From: Insulibacter thermoxylanivorax
GTDB lineage: Bacteria; Bacillota; Bacilli; Paenibacillales; DA-C8
NCBI RefSeq assembly: GCF_015472005.1
Contig: NZ_BMAQ01000009.1
Location: 62,001-126,000, forward strand
DNA length: 64,000 nt
Direction: 5' to 3'
The notes below the pieces were generated by a model, which saw only the letters and a program-made list of their open reading frames with translations, did not search any database and was not told the DNA's origin. This document shows, piece after piece, positions 1 to 9,029 of this stretch. The stretch's first letter is position 1, and the number at the start of each line of letters is the position of its first letter. A program made the translations under genes and the position numbers.

Positions 1-161
1 TAGATCAGCCCGAGCACCATCCGCATCGTCGTCGTCTTCCCGGCGCCGTTGGCTCCCAGCAGGCCGAAGATCTCGCCTTCACCGACCTTGAAGTCGATGC
101 TGTTCACGGCGACTTTATCGCCGTATTGCTTCGTTACTTTCTCCACTTGCAATGGCATCAT
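1..161 (-). CDS. ABC transporter ATP-binding protein (5' part only)
   Basis: The N-terminal part of an ABC ATPase runs off the left edge of the window. It reads [15 protein letters not shown] and then contains the Walker A motif GANGAGKT in a GEIFGLLG context, typical of DrrA/CcmA-type exporter ATPases. Two adjacent ATG codons lie at 161 and 158, preceded by an AAAGGAG ribosome-binding site. It follows the upstream ATPase gene by about 50 bp on the same strand, so it is probably the last visible gene of the GntR-controlled transporter operon. Its partner permease would lie outside the window. The family is clear but the substrate is not. Confidence 0.85.
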   Translation of the reverse strand, partial: MMPLQVEKVTKQYGDKVAVNSIDFKVGEGEIFGLLGANGAGKTTTMRMVLGLI

Positions 162-209
162 CTCTTATACACTCCTTTATGAACTCATATGGACTCATTA
201 TTCTTTCCT

Positions 210-1154
210 CTATGAAGGAATGATCCTTCGGGCATGGTTGATGTCACCATATCCTTCACGATATCGATCCACGATGCAGCGCATAATCTCATCGAGATGG
301 AGCGGCTGTGCTTGATAGATCCGCATCCCTAATCGCTCCAGCTCCGCCGCTGCCCGCGGATAGTCATCGGTGATCCAACGATTCGGGATATTCCGATCCA
401 CTCGGAAGATTCCCGGGATGTCTCGAATCTGGACGGAAGAGGTTTGGGTGTCAACCCCTTCTACCCAGATCTCCTTCCAATCCTCAAACAGCTGATCCTT
501 CTCATACATCCCGAGCACTTGACCGTCATACATGAACACCACATAGTCGGCTAACCTGCGTACTTCCTCCGTAATATGCGTAGCAAGGACGACGGTATGC
601 GCGCTGTCCTCATCCATGAAGCGGTGAATCTCCTCGATCATGTCACTCCATGCGATGGGATCGAGACCCGATGAAGGTTCATCGAGCAGCAGCAGCTCCG
701 GTGAATGGGAGAGCGCTTGGACGAAAGCAAAGGCCTGCACCATCCCCTTGGACATCTTCTTGATCTTCTTGTATTCTTCCACCTTAAAGCGATCCATCAA
801 CCATTTGTATCTTCGTTGGTCCCAACCCGCATAGAAAGGGCTGAACAATTTCGTCCATTCCCTTGGGGTGATCGAATCATCGATCACATCGAGGGTTTCC
901 GACATATAGCCGATCTTCTCTCTCAGCTTTATTTCGTCCATCGGATATCTCATCTGAAGCACTTCCACGAACCCGGCGTCGGCTTTCATCAGGTTCGTCA
1001 AGATCTTAAACAATGTGCTCTTCCCCGAACCATTCGGCCCGATGATCGCTGTGATGTACCCCGATGGAATCTGCAGATCGATGGGACCAAGGGTGAACTG
1101 ATCCGCCTTCTTCATGACCCCATCCAGAACAACTGCCGGTTGCTCTTCAACCAT
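210..1154 (-). CDS. ABC transporter ATP-binding protein, YtrB-like
   Basis: 314-residue ABC ATPase. Visible motifs are Walker A (GPNGSGKS), a degenerate signature (MSKGM in place of LSGGQ, common in YtrB-type ATPases), Walker B with D-loop (LLLLDEPSSGLD) and the H-loop (ATHITEE). About 100 residues follow the nucleotide-binding fold. An upstream in-frame ATG at 1187 exists, but the ATG at 1154 is preferred because GGGGGAGG stands just before it. The start sits 3 bp after the gntR stop, so the two are translationally coupled. The likely partner is the membrane protein encoded at 1566-2279. In B. subtilis, YtrA-controlled transporters answer cell-wall-active antibiotics; the substrate here is inferred only at that level. 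Confidence 0.9.
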   Translation of the reverse strand: MVEEQPAVVLDGVMKKADQFTLGPIDLQIPSGYITAIIGPNGSGKSTLFKILTNLMKADAGFVEVLQMRYPMDEIKLREKIGYMSETLDVIDDSITPREWTKLFSPFYAGWDQRRYKWLMDRFKVEEYKKIKKMSKGMVQAFAFVQALSHSPELLLLDEPSSGLDPIAWSDMIEEIHRFMDEDSAHTVVLATHITEEVRRLADYVVFMYDGQVLGMYEKDQLFEDWKEIWVEGVDTQTSSVQIRDIPGIFRVDRNIPNRWITDDYPRAAAELERLGMRIYQAQPLHLDEIMRCIVDRYREGYGDINHARRIIPS

Positions 1155-1156
1155 GG

Positions 1157-1549
1157 TTAGTCCTCCCCCTTTCGTTGCTGCAGGCAATCCTCGAACATCT
1201 CACGAATCTCATCATCATCATACTGATGCCGGCGAGCGGTATCGACAGCCTCGCGAATCGCTGACAGGACAACCTCCCGCCGATGCTTCTCCATATGTCC
1301 TTCTCCTATGTTCGCCACGAAAGTTCCCGTGCCTTGACGCGTCCATAACAGGCCTTCCGCTTCCAAGTCTTGATAGACGCGACGTATCGTAATCACGCTG
1401 CATGACAGATCCTGTGCCAGTTCTCTGATCGAGGGAAGAAGCATGCCCGGCTCCAATTGACCGCCCATGATCAGATCGCGCAGCTGGGTCTTGATCTGAT
1501 GGTACAAGGGTTCGGGATGCTCCAGCGATATCTGGATCGGGATCCGCAT
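1157..1549 (-). CDS. GntR-family repressor, YtrA subfamily
   Basis: 130-residue regulator made of an N-terminal winged helix (PLYHQIKTQLRDLI, then LPSIRELAQDL and the recognition helix around VITIRRVYQDLEAEG) and a short C-terminal dimerisation tail of about 50 residues. This short form lacks the large ligand domains of FadR or HutC and is typical of YtrA. It lies within the operon it probably controls, between the membrane protein gene and the ATPase gene. The 18-bp-arm palindrome at 2341-2378, overlapping the operon's -10 element, is the obvious binding site. Repression with release by an unknown envelope signal is an inference from the YtrA family. Confidence 0.9.
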   Translation of the reverse strand: MRIPIQISLEHPEPLYHQIKTQLRDLIMGGQLEPGMLLPSIRELAQDLSCSVITIRRVYQDLEAEGLLWTRQGTGTFVANIGEGHMEKHRREVVLSAIREAVDTARRHQYDDDEIREMFEDCLQQRKGED

Positions 1550-1565
1550 CGTGCATCACCGTCCT

Positions 1566-2279
1566 TCAGTTGTAGTAATCTCGTCGATCCAGACGCCGCA
1601 CGACCATATGGAAGCATCCATAGATCATCAAACCCGCCAATACCAGAGGCCATACATACATCACCGGGTGTATGCCTTCTCGTGCTTGCTGGAGCAGCCA
1701 GTAGATGAGGAATGCATCATTAACCCAACATACGATTAATAGAAGACATAGCAAACCGATCGCCACAGTGCTCAAGAGAAAATATACTTTGCTCGTATAT
1801 CCAATCTCCAAGTAAGCATATAAATAGCCCATGCTCACTCCGATCAGGATCACAAAATACAGCAGCGTCATGATCTCTGGAAAGCCGATCTCGACCTCTC
1901 TGTACCGCAAGACTCCGTAAGCAGGCAAGATTAATCCGGCCCCATTCACGATCGTGAGCACGATGACGGGAATCAATCGCGCTGCAGCAATGTCCCGGGA
2001 GCGAACGGGCAGCCGCTTCATCATCCTGACTTTCTGCGTATGGGGATCATGGCGGAAGGGATTCTTAAAATTGTTTCTAGTAAGCCCAAGCCCCAGAATC
2101 TGCGCGAACATCAAGATCACAAAATCGAGAAATCCCATCGCGAATTTGTCGCCTTCGTAGGCTTCCGTGATCATCAGCGCGATATACAAGCTGTACAAGA
2201 TAAAAAACAACGCTGAGAACACATAATCCAACCAGAAGAATCGAAACTCAATCGCTGCCAATCTGCGAGCCTTCGACAA
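1566..2279 (-). CDS. Multi-pass membrane protein, probable ABC permease partner
   Basis: 237-residue hydrophobic protein with about six membrane segments and no family name that I can assign with certainty. It is the first gene of the GntR/ABC operon, so it is probably the membrane-spanning part for the ATPase at 210-1154. The frame is open further upstream to 2396, but that would start inside the palindromic operator. A TTG at 2279, preceded at good distance by AGGAAAGGATGG, is the better start. An ATG nearer the ribosome-binding site is out of frame. The highly charged loop after the second membrane segment (FRHDPHTQKVRMMKRLPV) suggests a cytoplasmic face. Confidence 0.75.
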   Translation of the reverse strand: MSKARRLAAIEFRFFWLDYVFSALFFILYSLYIALMITEAYEGDKFAMGFLDFVILMFAQILGLGLTRNNFKNPFRHDPHTQKVRMMKRLPVRSRDIAAARLIPVIVLTIVNGAGLILPAYGVLRYREVEIGFPEIMTLLYFVILIGVSMGYLYAYLEIGYTSKVYFLLSTVAIGLLCLLLIVCWVNDAFLIYWLLQQAREGIHPVMYVWPLVLAGLMIYGCFHMVVRRLDRRDYYN

Positions 2280-2340
2280 CGGTGATGACCATCCTTTCCT
2301 GTGGATTCTTATGTTGTACCGACGCCCGGTAACGTTATGG

Positions 2341-2378
2341 TCTGTATACTGTGTATATCTATATACACAGTATACAGA
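2341..2378. promoter_or_regulatory. Large palindromic operator, probable GntR site
   Basis: Perfect inverted repeat with 18-bp arms (TCTGTATACTGTGTATAT and its complement) and a 2-bp centre. The right part contains the -10 element of the leftward promoter, so a bound dimer would block RNA polymerase. It stands directly upstream of the operon that carries the YtrA-type gntR gene, which fits autoregulation. Assignment to that regulator is an inference. Confidence 0.8.
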
Positions 2379-2396
2379 TTGTGATGAATTTGACAA
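2369..2396 (-). promoter_or_regulatory. SigA-type promoter of the GntR/ABC operon
   Basis: On the minus strand a TTGTCA -35 (2391-2396) and a TATACT -10 (2369-2374) are separated by 16 bp. The -10 lies inside the right arm of the palindromic operator. Confidence 0.7.
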
Positions 2397-2416
2397 TACC
2401 TTTTTTGTAAAAAAAT

Positions 2417-2460
2417 AAAAGTTGGACAGAAACCCTTCGAGAGTTTTCCGTCCAACTTTT
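2417..2460 (-). terminator. Intrinsic terminator after the aldo/keto reductase gene
   Basis: Arms AAAAGTTGGAC and GTCCAACTTTT, with further pairing inside, are followed on the minus strand by a U-rich tract. It separates the reductase gene from the GntR operon. Confidence 0.85.
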
Positions 2461-2502
2461 ATCTTCAGGGATTTTGCGTGATGATCGGAGCTGCAGCGGC
2501 GA

Positions 2503-3501
2503 TCAGTCCATCAGGATCTCATCGATGCGCTTCAGCTCTTCTTCCGAGAACTCCAGGTTGTCGAGGGCTTTCACATTGTCCTCGATCTGGCTGACGCGGC
2601 TTACACCGACGAGAGCCGAAGTCACCCTGCCCCCGCGCAGCACCCAAGCAAGCGCCATCTGCGCCAGGCTCTGCCCCCTTTCCTTCGCGATCTCATTCAG
2701 GCGGCGAATCTTGCTGAGCTTCTCTTCCGTGATATCCGAAGGATGGAGGAACGGCGAGCTGTCCTTGCTTGCTCTCGAGTCCTCCGGAATGCCCTGCAGA
2801 TATTTGTTCGTCAGCAGCCCTTGGGCCAGCGGACTGAAGGCGATGCTGCCCACGCCGTGCTCCTCCAGCACATCCTGCAATCCATCTTCGATCCAGCGAT
2901 CGAACATGTTATAGCGCGGTTGATGGATGAGCAGCGGTGTGCCCAATTCCTTCAGGATCTTGATCGCTTCCGCTGTCTGCTCCGCATCGTAGCTCGAGAT
3001 TCCAACATACAGCGCTTTGCCCTGCTTGACGATGCTGTCCAAGGCCCCCATCGTCTCTTCCAGCGGCGTGTTCGGGTCGAAGCGGTGTGAATAGAAGATA
3101 TCGACATACTCCAGTCCCATGCGCTTCAGGCTCTGGTCGAGGCTGGCGATCAGATACTTCCGCGATCCCCATTCGCCGTAAGGACCCGGCCACATATAAT
3201 AACCGGCCTTCGTCGAGATGATCATCTCATCGCGGTAAGCAGCGAAATCCTGCTTCAAGATCCGCCCGAAATTCTCCTCTGCCGATCCCGGCGGCGGACC
3301 GTAGTTGTTCGCCAAGTCGAAGTGCGTAATCCCCAGATCAAAGGAACGGCGCAGGATCGCCCGCATATTCTCCAGGCTGTCTACTCCGCCGAAGTTATGC
3401 CATAACCCCAAGGAAATCGCCGGCAGCTTCAAGCCGGAACGCCCGCAGCGATTATAGACCATACGATCATATCGCTTGCTGTCTGCTATGTAGGTCGCCA
3501 T
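2503..3501 (-). CDS. Aldo/keto reductase, YghZ (L-glyceraldehyde-3-phosphate reductase)-like
   Basis: 332-residue NADPH-dependent aldo/keto reductase. The catalytic tetrad can be placed: Asp in FDLANNYG, Tyr in NNYGPPPG, Lys in ISTKAGY and His in FYSHRFD. The insertion YYMWPGPYGEWGSRKY is characteristic of the AKR14/YghZ branch, which reduces L-glyceraldehyde 3-phosphate and methylglyoxal. The start has a clear AAGGAGG site. The gene appears monocistronic, with its own terminator downstream. The exact physiological substrate is inferred from the family; a detoxification role is likely. Confidence 0.9.
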   Translation of the reverse strand: MATYIADSKRYDRMVYNRCGRSGLKLPAISLGLWHNFGGVDSLENMRAILRRSFDLGITHFDLANNYGPPPGSAEENFGRILKQDFAAYRDEMIISTKAGYYMWPGPYGEWGSRKYLIASLDQSLKRMGLEYVDIFYSHRFDPNTPLEETMGALDSIVKQGKALYVGISSYDAEQTAEAIKILKELGTPLLIHQPRYNMFDRWIEDGLQDVLEEHGVGSIAFSPLAQGLLTNKYLQGIPEDSRASKDSSPFLHPSDITEEKLSKIRRLNEIAKERGQSLAQMALAWVLRGGRVTSALVGVSRVSQIEDNVKALDNLEFSEEELKRIDEILMD

Positions 3502-3622
3502 GTTGCATCCTCCTTATAGGATCATTTAGTCATCTCACCGTCAAGACGGGTGCCACGTTGTCTGACGGTATCTTTATCTTAGCAGGATCGTAAAGGGTTA
3601 CACAACATGCGTCCCGATCGGA

Positions 3623-4075
3623 TTAATGCAAGATCGCATCGAAGATCGTGCCGACATCGCCCGGGAAGAGCACATATAAGAGTATATAGACAGCCAATCC
3701 GGTGAACGCCGTAATCAACCACATCACCGATGTGATCCGGCCGATCTTGCGATGCCGCTCGAATCGCTCCCGAAAAGCAAGCACCAAGGTGACGATCCCG
3801 AAGACCGCCGACGTAGTCGATAGGATGATATGCGTCCATAAGAAGATCAGATAAGGCACCAGCAGATAATCAGGGCCGCCGAATTTGACATTGCCGATAA
3901 CAACGGTTCTGAGCGAATAGAGGATGAAGAACGCCAGCGCCAGTCCTGCTGCTGTGAGCATCACGCGTTTATGCTGCTCACGCTTGTTCTTCAAGATCAA
4001 ACGCCAGCCGATGGCGACCAAGATCGCACTGGAAGAAACCAAGGAAGTCGTGAATAAAGGCAGTAACGTTTGCAT
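3623..4075 (-). CDS. ctaM: DUF420 membrane protein, cytochrome oxidase assembly factor CtaM
   Basis: 150-residue protein with four predicted membrane helices, matching the DUF420 family (B. subtilis YozB). In Staphylococcus aureus CtaM is needed for a functional haem-copper oxidase. Its position directly downstream of ctaG, on the same strand as the cta genes with a gap of about 28 bp, supports the same role here. A few histidines lie at or near membrane segments (LWTHIILS, ERHRKIG) and could bind metal or haem, but that is not shown. Length agrees with the family. Confidence 0.85.
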   Translation of the reverse strand: MQTLLPLFTTSLVSSSAILVAIGWRLILKNKREQHKRVMLTAAGLALAFFILYSLRTVVIGNVKFGGPDYLLVPYLIFLWTHIILSTTSAVFGIVTLVLAFRERFERHRKIGRITSVMWLITAFTGLAVYILLYVLFPGDVGTIFDAILH

Positions 4076-4103
4076 AGCATTCCCTCTTTGTCCTTGTAAT
4101 AAA

Positions 4104-5024
4104 TCAGATCTGATTCATGCGCTTGCGCCACTCCATGATCACTTCTTCATCGCTGAGGTTCTGATCCCGCTGTTTCTCTCTGCGGAACCAATGGAAGAAG
4201 ATCCAACCCAGGATCGAGATATAAAGCGCCTCCTGGATCAGCTTCATGGTGATGCCGCCGATCTGTTGGTGATCCACCTGCGAGAGGCTGGTGAAATACC
4301 ACGGTCCTTCGAACATCTCCAAGAACCTCGCCGGATCGCCGGGGACGCAGTAGGTGAGCGCCTGCGCCCAGACTTCAGGATTCGTATAGGTCTCATACAG
4401 CGGTTCCGGTGAGAAGATGATCAGCGCACAAGCCGGGGTTAACAGGAACCCCGCCAAGAAGATATAAGCCATCTTTCGCACTTCGCTCATGCGGTTATAT
4501 TCCGGAACAGGACATACGATCGGCCACCACATGAGCAGCGAGGTGATGAATAGAACCGCATAGAGGAGCTTATGGATCGTAAAATTCAGCATGACATAAT
4601 CCAGCACCGCTGGGAAATGGTAAAAGGAAAACAAACCGTTAAACAGTCCGATCGACAGGATCGGATGGGCGAAGAAGCGAAACGGCCGCAATATGCGCAG
4701 TTTCAGAAACCGCCGCCACATCCATGCCGGAATTCCCAAGATGATCAGCGGCGGAACGATGATATAAGAGATCGTCATCGCGATCATATGGGCGCTGAAC
4801 ATGATATGAGCCAATACTTCAAGCGGACCCGTCTGAGCCAGATAGAACAGGAATAAGCCGCTCAAGAACATCAGCTTGCGCCGCCAATCCAGCGGCTCGC
4901 TGTCTTGGAACAGGTCGCGGTATGGTCCTGTGAGCAGGATGTAGGCCGCTGCAACGATCACATAGACGAGAAGTTTAAGCGGGTCCCATAACTCTTCGAA
5001 TGTAAAGCTGTCCAATCCCAACAT
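4104..5024 (-). CDS. ctaG: Cytochrome c oxidase assembly factor CtaG
   Basis: 306-residue integral membrane protein of the bacillus-type CtaG family (CtaG_Cox), with about seven membrane segments. CtaG in B. subtilis is required for formation of active caa3 oxidase, probably by helping to load copper. Histidine-containing membrane stretches (HIMFSAHMIAMTISY and YHFPAVLDY) fit metal handling. The start is supported by AAGGAGGAGG. It lies after the terminator that follows ctaF, so it is either a read-through product or has its own weak promoter in 5025-5163. Confidence 0.93.
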   Translation of the reverse strand: MLGLDSFTFEELWDPLKLLVYVIVAAAYILLTGPYRDLFQDSEPLDWRRKLMFLSGLFLFYLAQTGPLEVLAHIMFSAHMIAMTISYIIVPPLIILGIPAWMWRRFLKLRILRPFRFFAHPILSIGLFNGLFSFYHFPAVLDYVMLNFTIHKLLYAVLFITSLLMWWPIVCPVPEYNRMSEVRKMAYIFLAGFLLTPACALIIFSPEPLYETYTNPEVWAQALTYCVPGDPARFLEMFEGPWYFTSLSQVDHQQIGGITMKLIQEALYISILGWIFFHWFRREKQRDQNLSDEEVIMEWRKRMNQI

Positions 5025-5163
5025 ATCCCTGAGCCTCCTCCTTCAAGAATAGTTAGCCCTTTCTGCGAAGTCAATCCACAGGCGGGGTTCGTAACAGAAA
5101 GATTAAACAAAATTGAATAATCTATGAACAAGAACAGCGATTTCTCCCCAAAAAATATAAGAA

Positions 5164-5189
5164 ACGGGGACAATGATCATTGTCCCCGT
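5164..5189 (-). terminator. Terminator between ctaF and ctaG
   Basis: A perfect 26-bp palindrome (ACGGGGACAATGA and its complement) lies 11 bp after the ctaF stop and is followed on the minus strand by a U-rich stretch. It probably lowers ctaG/ctaM expression relative to the structural genes. Confidence 0.85.
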
Positions 5190-5200
5190 CAAATCACGTA

Positions 5201-5527
5201 TCATTGATACCAAGTCCAGAACAGAACGGATACGACCGCATATACGACAACCAATCCGCCAAAGATCATTGCCAAGATCGCCCAGAAGTGCCCCCGATCC
5301 TTCAAGTGCATCCAGATCCCCAGCTGCACCAACACCTGGAGGATCGCCATCAAGACCAGCAGGCTGTAGACGAATTCTCGGCTGAGGCCTGGAATCATCA
5401 CCGCTGCGAAGGCAAGGATGGTCAGTACGATCGAGATGACAAAGGTGATGAGATGGTTGCGCGACCCTTCCGGGGTTCGGCTGCGTCTTACGTAATCCCC
5501 AGCAGGAGATTGGCTTGCTTGCTGCAT
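5201..5527 (-). CDS. ctaF: caa3 oxidase subunit IV (CtaF)
   Basis: 108-residue protein with three membrane segments, matching the prokaryotic cytochrome c oxidase subunit IV family. The N-terminal ~25 residues are polar and cytoplasmic. It is the last structural gene of ctaCDEF; its start lies 3 bp beyond the ctaE stop, so translation is coupled. Subunit IV is non-catalytic and stabilises the complex. Confidence 0.92.
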   Translation of the reverse strand: MQQASQSPAGDYVRRSRTPEGSRNHLITFVISIVLTILAFAAVMIPGLSREFVYSLLVLMAILQVLVQLGIWMHLKDRGHFWAILAMIFGGLVVVYAVVSVLFWTWYQ

Positions 5528-5530
5528 CGA

Positions 5531-6148
5531 TCAGCCCACCTTCCCCATCAGATATACAACCGTGAAGATAAACACCCATACCACGTCGATGAAGTGCCAG
5601 TACAAGCTTGCCAGGTAGATCTTGGGCGCTGTCACGACCGTCAGGCCTTTCTTAAAGAGCTGCCCGATCAACAAGCTGATCCAGAGGATTCCGATCGCCA
5701 CGTGAACCCCGTGACAGCCGACCAAGACATAGAAGCTGGTACTGAATGGACTTGCTTTGATATTGAAGTTATAGGCATCAACGTAGTGGTAGAACTCGTA
5801 GATCTCCAACCCAAGGAAACCCAGTGCTAACAAAACCGTAATCGTCAACCACAGCGCCGTGCCTTTGACATCATGACGATGCATCGCTTGGATCGCCATC
5901 ACGCTGGTCATGCTGCTCGTAAGCAGGATTGCCGTCATGATGGCAACGATCGGCAAGGCGAAGATCTCGGTGCCGGACACACCGTAGTTCACTTCACTGC
6001 GAAGTGCGATGTGTGCGGCGAACAGCGTACCGAAGATGACAACTTCCGCTCCGAGGAACACCCAGAAGCCAAGAATCTTATTCCTGCCTTCCAGTGTCGC
6101 CCTCTCCAAACTTTCGATCCTGTTGTCCTCTGTTTGTACGTGACTCAT
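5531..6148 (-). CDS. ctaE: caa3 oxidase subunit III (CtaE)
   Basis: 205-residue subunit III of the haem-copper oxidase, with about five membrane helices. Family-typical stretches include GFWVFLGAEVVIFGTLFAAH near the N-terminus and GCHGVHVAIG and YWHFIDVVWVFIF near the C-terminus. Its ATG overlaps the ctaD stop by 4 bp. Confidence 0.95.
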   Translation of the reverse strand: MSHVQTEDNRIESLERATLEGRNKILGFWVFLGAEVVIFGTLFAAHIALRSEVNYGVSGTEIFALPIVAIMTAILLTSSMTSVMAIQAMHRHDVKGTALWLTITVLLALGFLGLEIYEFYHYVDAYNFNIKASPFSTSFYVLVGCHGVHVAIGILWISLLIGQLFKKGLTVVTAPKIYLASLYWHFIDVVWVFIFTVVYLMGKVG

Positions 6149-8004
6149 GATGCCTTAACCTCCTTGCCCTCAATCTCTGCCGGATCAATATAGTATCCCG
6201 GATCATCGATGAGCGAACGAATGATCATGCAGACTGCCAGGATTCCGAAACCGCCTATAGATGCCCAAGTCGCATGATGCATGATTCCCAATCCCGCGAT
6301 AAACAATCCGATGGACATAATCACCGGCAGGATCGAACCGTTCGGCATATGAATCGGACCCAAAGGTTCTGCAGGCGTCATCGCATCATTGCCGGCTCGC
6401 TTCTCCACCCACCAAGCATCCAAACCGCGTACAAGCGGTGTCTGCTTGAAGTTGTATACCGGCGGCGGCGACGGCATCGCCCATTCCATCGTGCGGCCGT
6501 CTTCCCATGTGTCAGCCTCTGCATCCTTCGGCTTCATCGCCGTGATGATGATATTGATCAGCAGGATGATCGTGGCAACACCCATCAAGAATGCACCGAT
6601 GGTGCTGACGAAGTTCATCTCATTCCATCCCGTCTGCCCGTCCAGGAAAGTGTACACGCGGCGCGGCATACCGATGAGACCGAGCCAGTGCTGGATGAAG
6701 AAGGTCAGGTGGAAACCGATTAGGAACAGCCAGAACGTAATCTTGCCGAGGGTTTCGTTCAACTTGCGGCCGAACATCTTCGGGAACCAATAGAAGAACG
6801 CCGCGAAGATGCCGTGTACCGTACCGCCTACGATGACGTAGTGGAAATGCGCGACGACGAAATACGTATCGTGGTACTGATAGTCAGCAGCTGCCATCGC
6901 GAGCATCACGCCCGTCACTCCGCCCATCGTAAAGGAAGGAATGAATCCTACGGCGAACAAGCTCGCAGTCGTTAATTTGAGCGATCCTTTCCAGATGGTG
7001 AAGATCCAGTTGAAGATCTTGATTCCTGTCGGAACAGCGATCAACATCGTTGCTACAGCGAACAGGATATTCGCTACCGACCCCATACCGACGGTGAACA
7101 TATGGTGCGCCCACACCATAAACCCTAAGAAACCGATCAATGCCGTTGCGAATACCATCGATGTATATCCGAACAAGCGCTTGCGGGAGAAGGTCGGGAT
7201 AACCTCCGATAAGATTCCGAATGCCGGCAGGATCAGGATATACACTTCAGGGTGTCCGAAGATCCAGAAGATATGCTGCCACAAGATGACGTTGCCTCCG
7301 ACAGCGGCATTGAAGAAGTGCCCGTCGAAGACGCGGTCGAAGGTCAGCATCAGGATGCCGACACCGAACGCCGAGAATGCGAACACGATCAGGATCGAAG
7401 TGATGAATGCCGTCCACGCAAACAGCGGCATCCGCATCATCGTCATACCGGGAGCACGCATGTTCACGATCGTCACGATAAAGTTAATTGCACCGACCAA
7501 GGTCCCGATCCCGGCGATCTGTAAACCGATCGAATAATAGTCCATACCAAAACCAGGCGAATATTCGGTCGAGAGCGGCGGGTAAGCCGTCCACCCCGAA
7601 TCCGGCAGACCGCCTGTGAAGAAACCAAGGTTCAGCAGAAGCCCGCCGAAGAGGAAGGTCCAATACCCTAGAGCATTCAGAAACGGGAAGGCCACGTCTC
7701 TGGCTCCGAGCTGCAATGGGAGAATATAGTTGAAAAATCCAAATAGAATCGGCAATGCTGCCAAGAACAGCATCGTCGTTCCGTGCATCGTGACCAGTTC
7801 ATTAAAGGTCTGAGCATCCAAAAAGTCGTTCATCGGATACATCAGCTGGATGCGGAACAAGATCGCTTCCAGACCGGCGAGCAGAAAGAATACGCCCCCC
7901 GTGACTAAGTACAGGATACCGATCTTCTTATGATCGACGGTTGTGATCCAGTCCATGATTCCCGAATAGCGTTTCTTACGTCCAAGTGCTTGTGCATGAG
8001 CCAC
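6145..8004 (-). CDS. ctaD: caa3 oxidase subunit I (CtaD)
   Basis: 619-residue catalytic subunit of the haem-copper oxidase. The active-site signature WIFGHPEVYILILPAFG carries the CuB histidine and the cross-linked tyrosine. WAHHMFTVGM gives the other two CuB histidines and HFHYVIVGG the haem ligands. The C-terminal ~80 residues contain the extra membrane segments found in bacillus enzymes. It reduces oxygen to water and pumps protons. It sits between ctaC and ctaE in the standard order. Confidence 0.98.
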   Translation of the reverse strand: MAHAQALGRKKRYSGIMDWITTVDHKKIGILYLVTGGVFFLLAGLEAILFRIQLMYPMNDFLDAQTFNELVTMHGTTMLFLAALPILFGFFNYILPLQLGARDVAFPFLNALGYWTFLFGGLLLNLGFFTGGLPDSGWTAYPPLSTEYSPGFGMDYYSIGLQIAGIGTLVGAINFIVTIVNMRAPGMTMMRMPLFAWTAFITSILIVFAFSAFGVGILMLTFDRVFDGHFFNAAVGGNVILWQHIFWIFGHPEVYILILPAFGILSEVIPTFSRKRLFGYTSMVFATALIGFLGFMVWAHHMFTVGMGSVANILFAVATMLIAVPTGIKIFNWIFTIWKGSLKLTTASLFAVGFIPSFTMGGVTGVMLAMAAADYQYHDTYFVVAHFHYVIVGGTVHGIFAAFFYWFPKMFGRKLNETLGKITFWLFLIGFHLTFFIQHWLGLIGMPRRVYTFLDGQTGWNEMNFVSTIGAFLMGVATIILLINIIITAMKPKDAEADTWEDGRTMEWAMPSPPPVYNFKQTPLVRGLDAWWVEKRAGNDAMTPAEPLGPIHMPNGSILPVIMSIGLFIAGLGIMHHATWASIGGFGILAVCMIIRSLIDDPGYYIDPAEIEGKEVKAS

Positions 8005-8030
8005 CGATACATACCTCCTTCGTCACTGGA

Positions 8031-9029
8031 TTAATGCAAGCTCTGCAAGTATTTGACGATCTCATCGATCTCTTCCCTTGTCAGAACATCTTTGAATCCC
8101 GGCATCAAGACGCCTGGTTTCACATCTTCCGGAGTTTCGATCCATTTCACCAGGTTCTCCGCATCATTTTCCAACCAGCCCGCAATGAACATGCGATCGG
8201 CAAAACCATTCAGGTTAGGGCCCATGGAAGGCATGCCCGGATCGATTGCATGGCAGCTCAAGCACTTGGCTTCGAAGAGTTCTGCCCCAAGTTCCGTCTC
8301 TACCGTCACTTCAGCCGGAGTTAACATTTTCTGCACCCAGGCATCATATTCCGGTTGCTCCAAGGCGATGACCTTGAAGTCCATCAAAGCATGACCTTGC
8401 CCGCAAAGCTCTGCGCATTTTCCTTTATATGTACCCGGATAGCTCGCCTCTAAAGCAAGATAGTTCACGTTCCTTCCGCCGACGTTGGTATCTTTCTTCC
8501 CGCCAAGCTCCGGCACCCAGAAGGAGTGCTGCACATCCGTCGAGGACAATTCGAAGACAACCTTCTTGCCGACAGGGATATAGACTTCCTGAGCGGTTAC
8601 GATCCCCTCTTCCGGATAGGTGAACTCCCACCAGAACTGCTTAGCGACGACTTGGATCACCATATCGCCTTCCGTCGCTTTCGCTTCTTGCTCCAGGTTG
8701 AATGTCAGTGCAACGGTTGGAACCGCCATGATAAAGAGCAGCACGATCGGGATGATCGTCCATGTCGCCTCAAGCTTGTGGCTTCCTTCGATCTGCTCAG
8801 GGATCTCATCTCCCGGCTTCCTGCGGTAACGGATGATCACCCAGAAGAACAAGACGAAGACCACGACCAATACCAAAGTCATAACACCCAAAGACAGCAG
8901 GATCAAATCCAGCTGCTTCTCAGCAACAGGTCCTTTAGGATCCAATGCTCCTTCTACGCTGCATCCCGTCAGCAGCAGCATCATCATGGCCGTCAACGGG
9001 ATTAGACGTTTCATCCAACGCTTCACCAT
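8031..9029 (-). CDS. ctaC: caa3 oxidase subunit II with cytochrome c domain (CtaC)
   Basis: 332-residue lipoprotein (lipobox LLTGCS near residue 23) with two N-terminal membrane helices, a CuA domain (KCAELCGQGHALM holds the two cysteines, His and Met) and a C-terminal haem c domain (CLSCHAIDPG, with the sixth ligand probably the Met in GVLMPGF). The fused cytochrome c domain marks this as a caa3 rather than a quinol oxidase. It is the first gene of ctaCDEF and has a long upstream region containing two hairpins. Confidence 0.97.
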   Translation of the reverse strand: MVKRWMKRLIPLTAMMMLLLTGCSVEGALDPKGPVAEKQLDLILLSLGVMTLVLVVVFVLFFWVIIRYRRKPGDEIPEQIEGSHKLEATWTIIPIVLLFIMAVPTVALTFNLEQEAKATEGDMVIQVVAKQFWWEFTYPEEGIVTAQEVYIPVGKKVVFELSSTDVQHSFWVPELGGKKDTNVGGRNVNYLALEASYPGTYKGKCAELCGQGHALMDFKVIALEQPEYDAWVQKMLTPAEVTVETELGAELFEAKCLSCHAIDPGMPSMGPNLNGFADRMFIAGWLENDAENLVKWIETPEDVKPGVLMPGFKDVLTREEIDEIVKYLQSLH

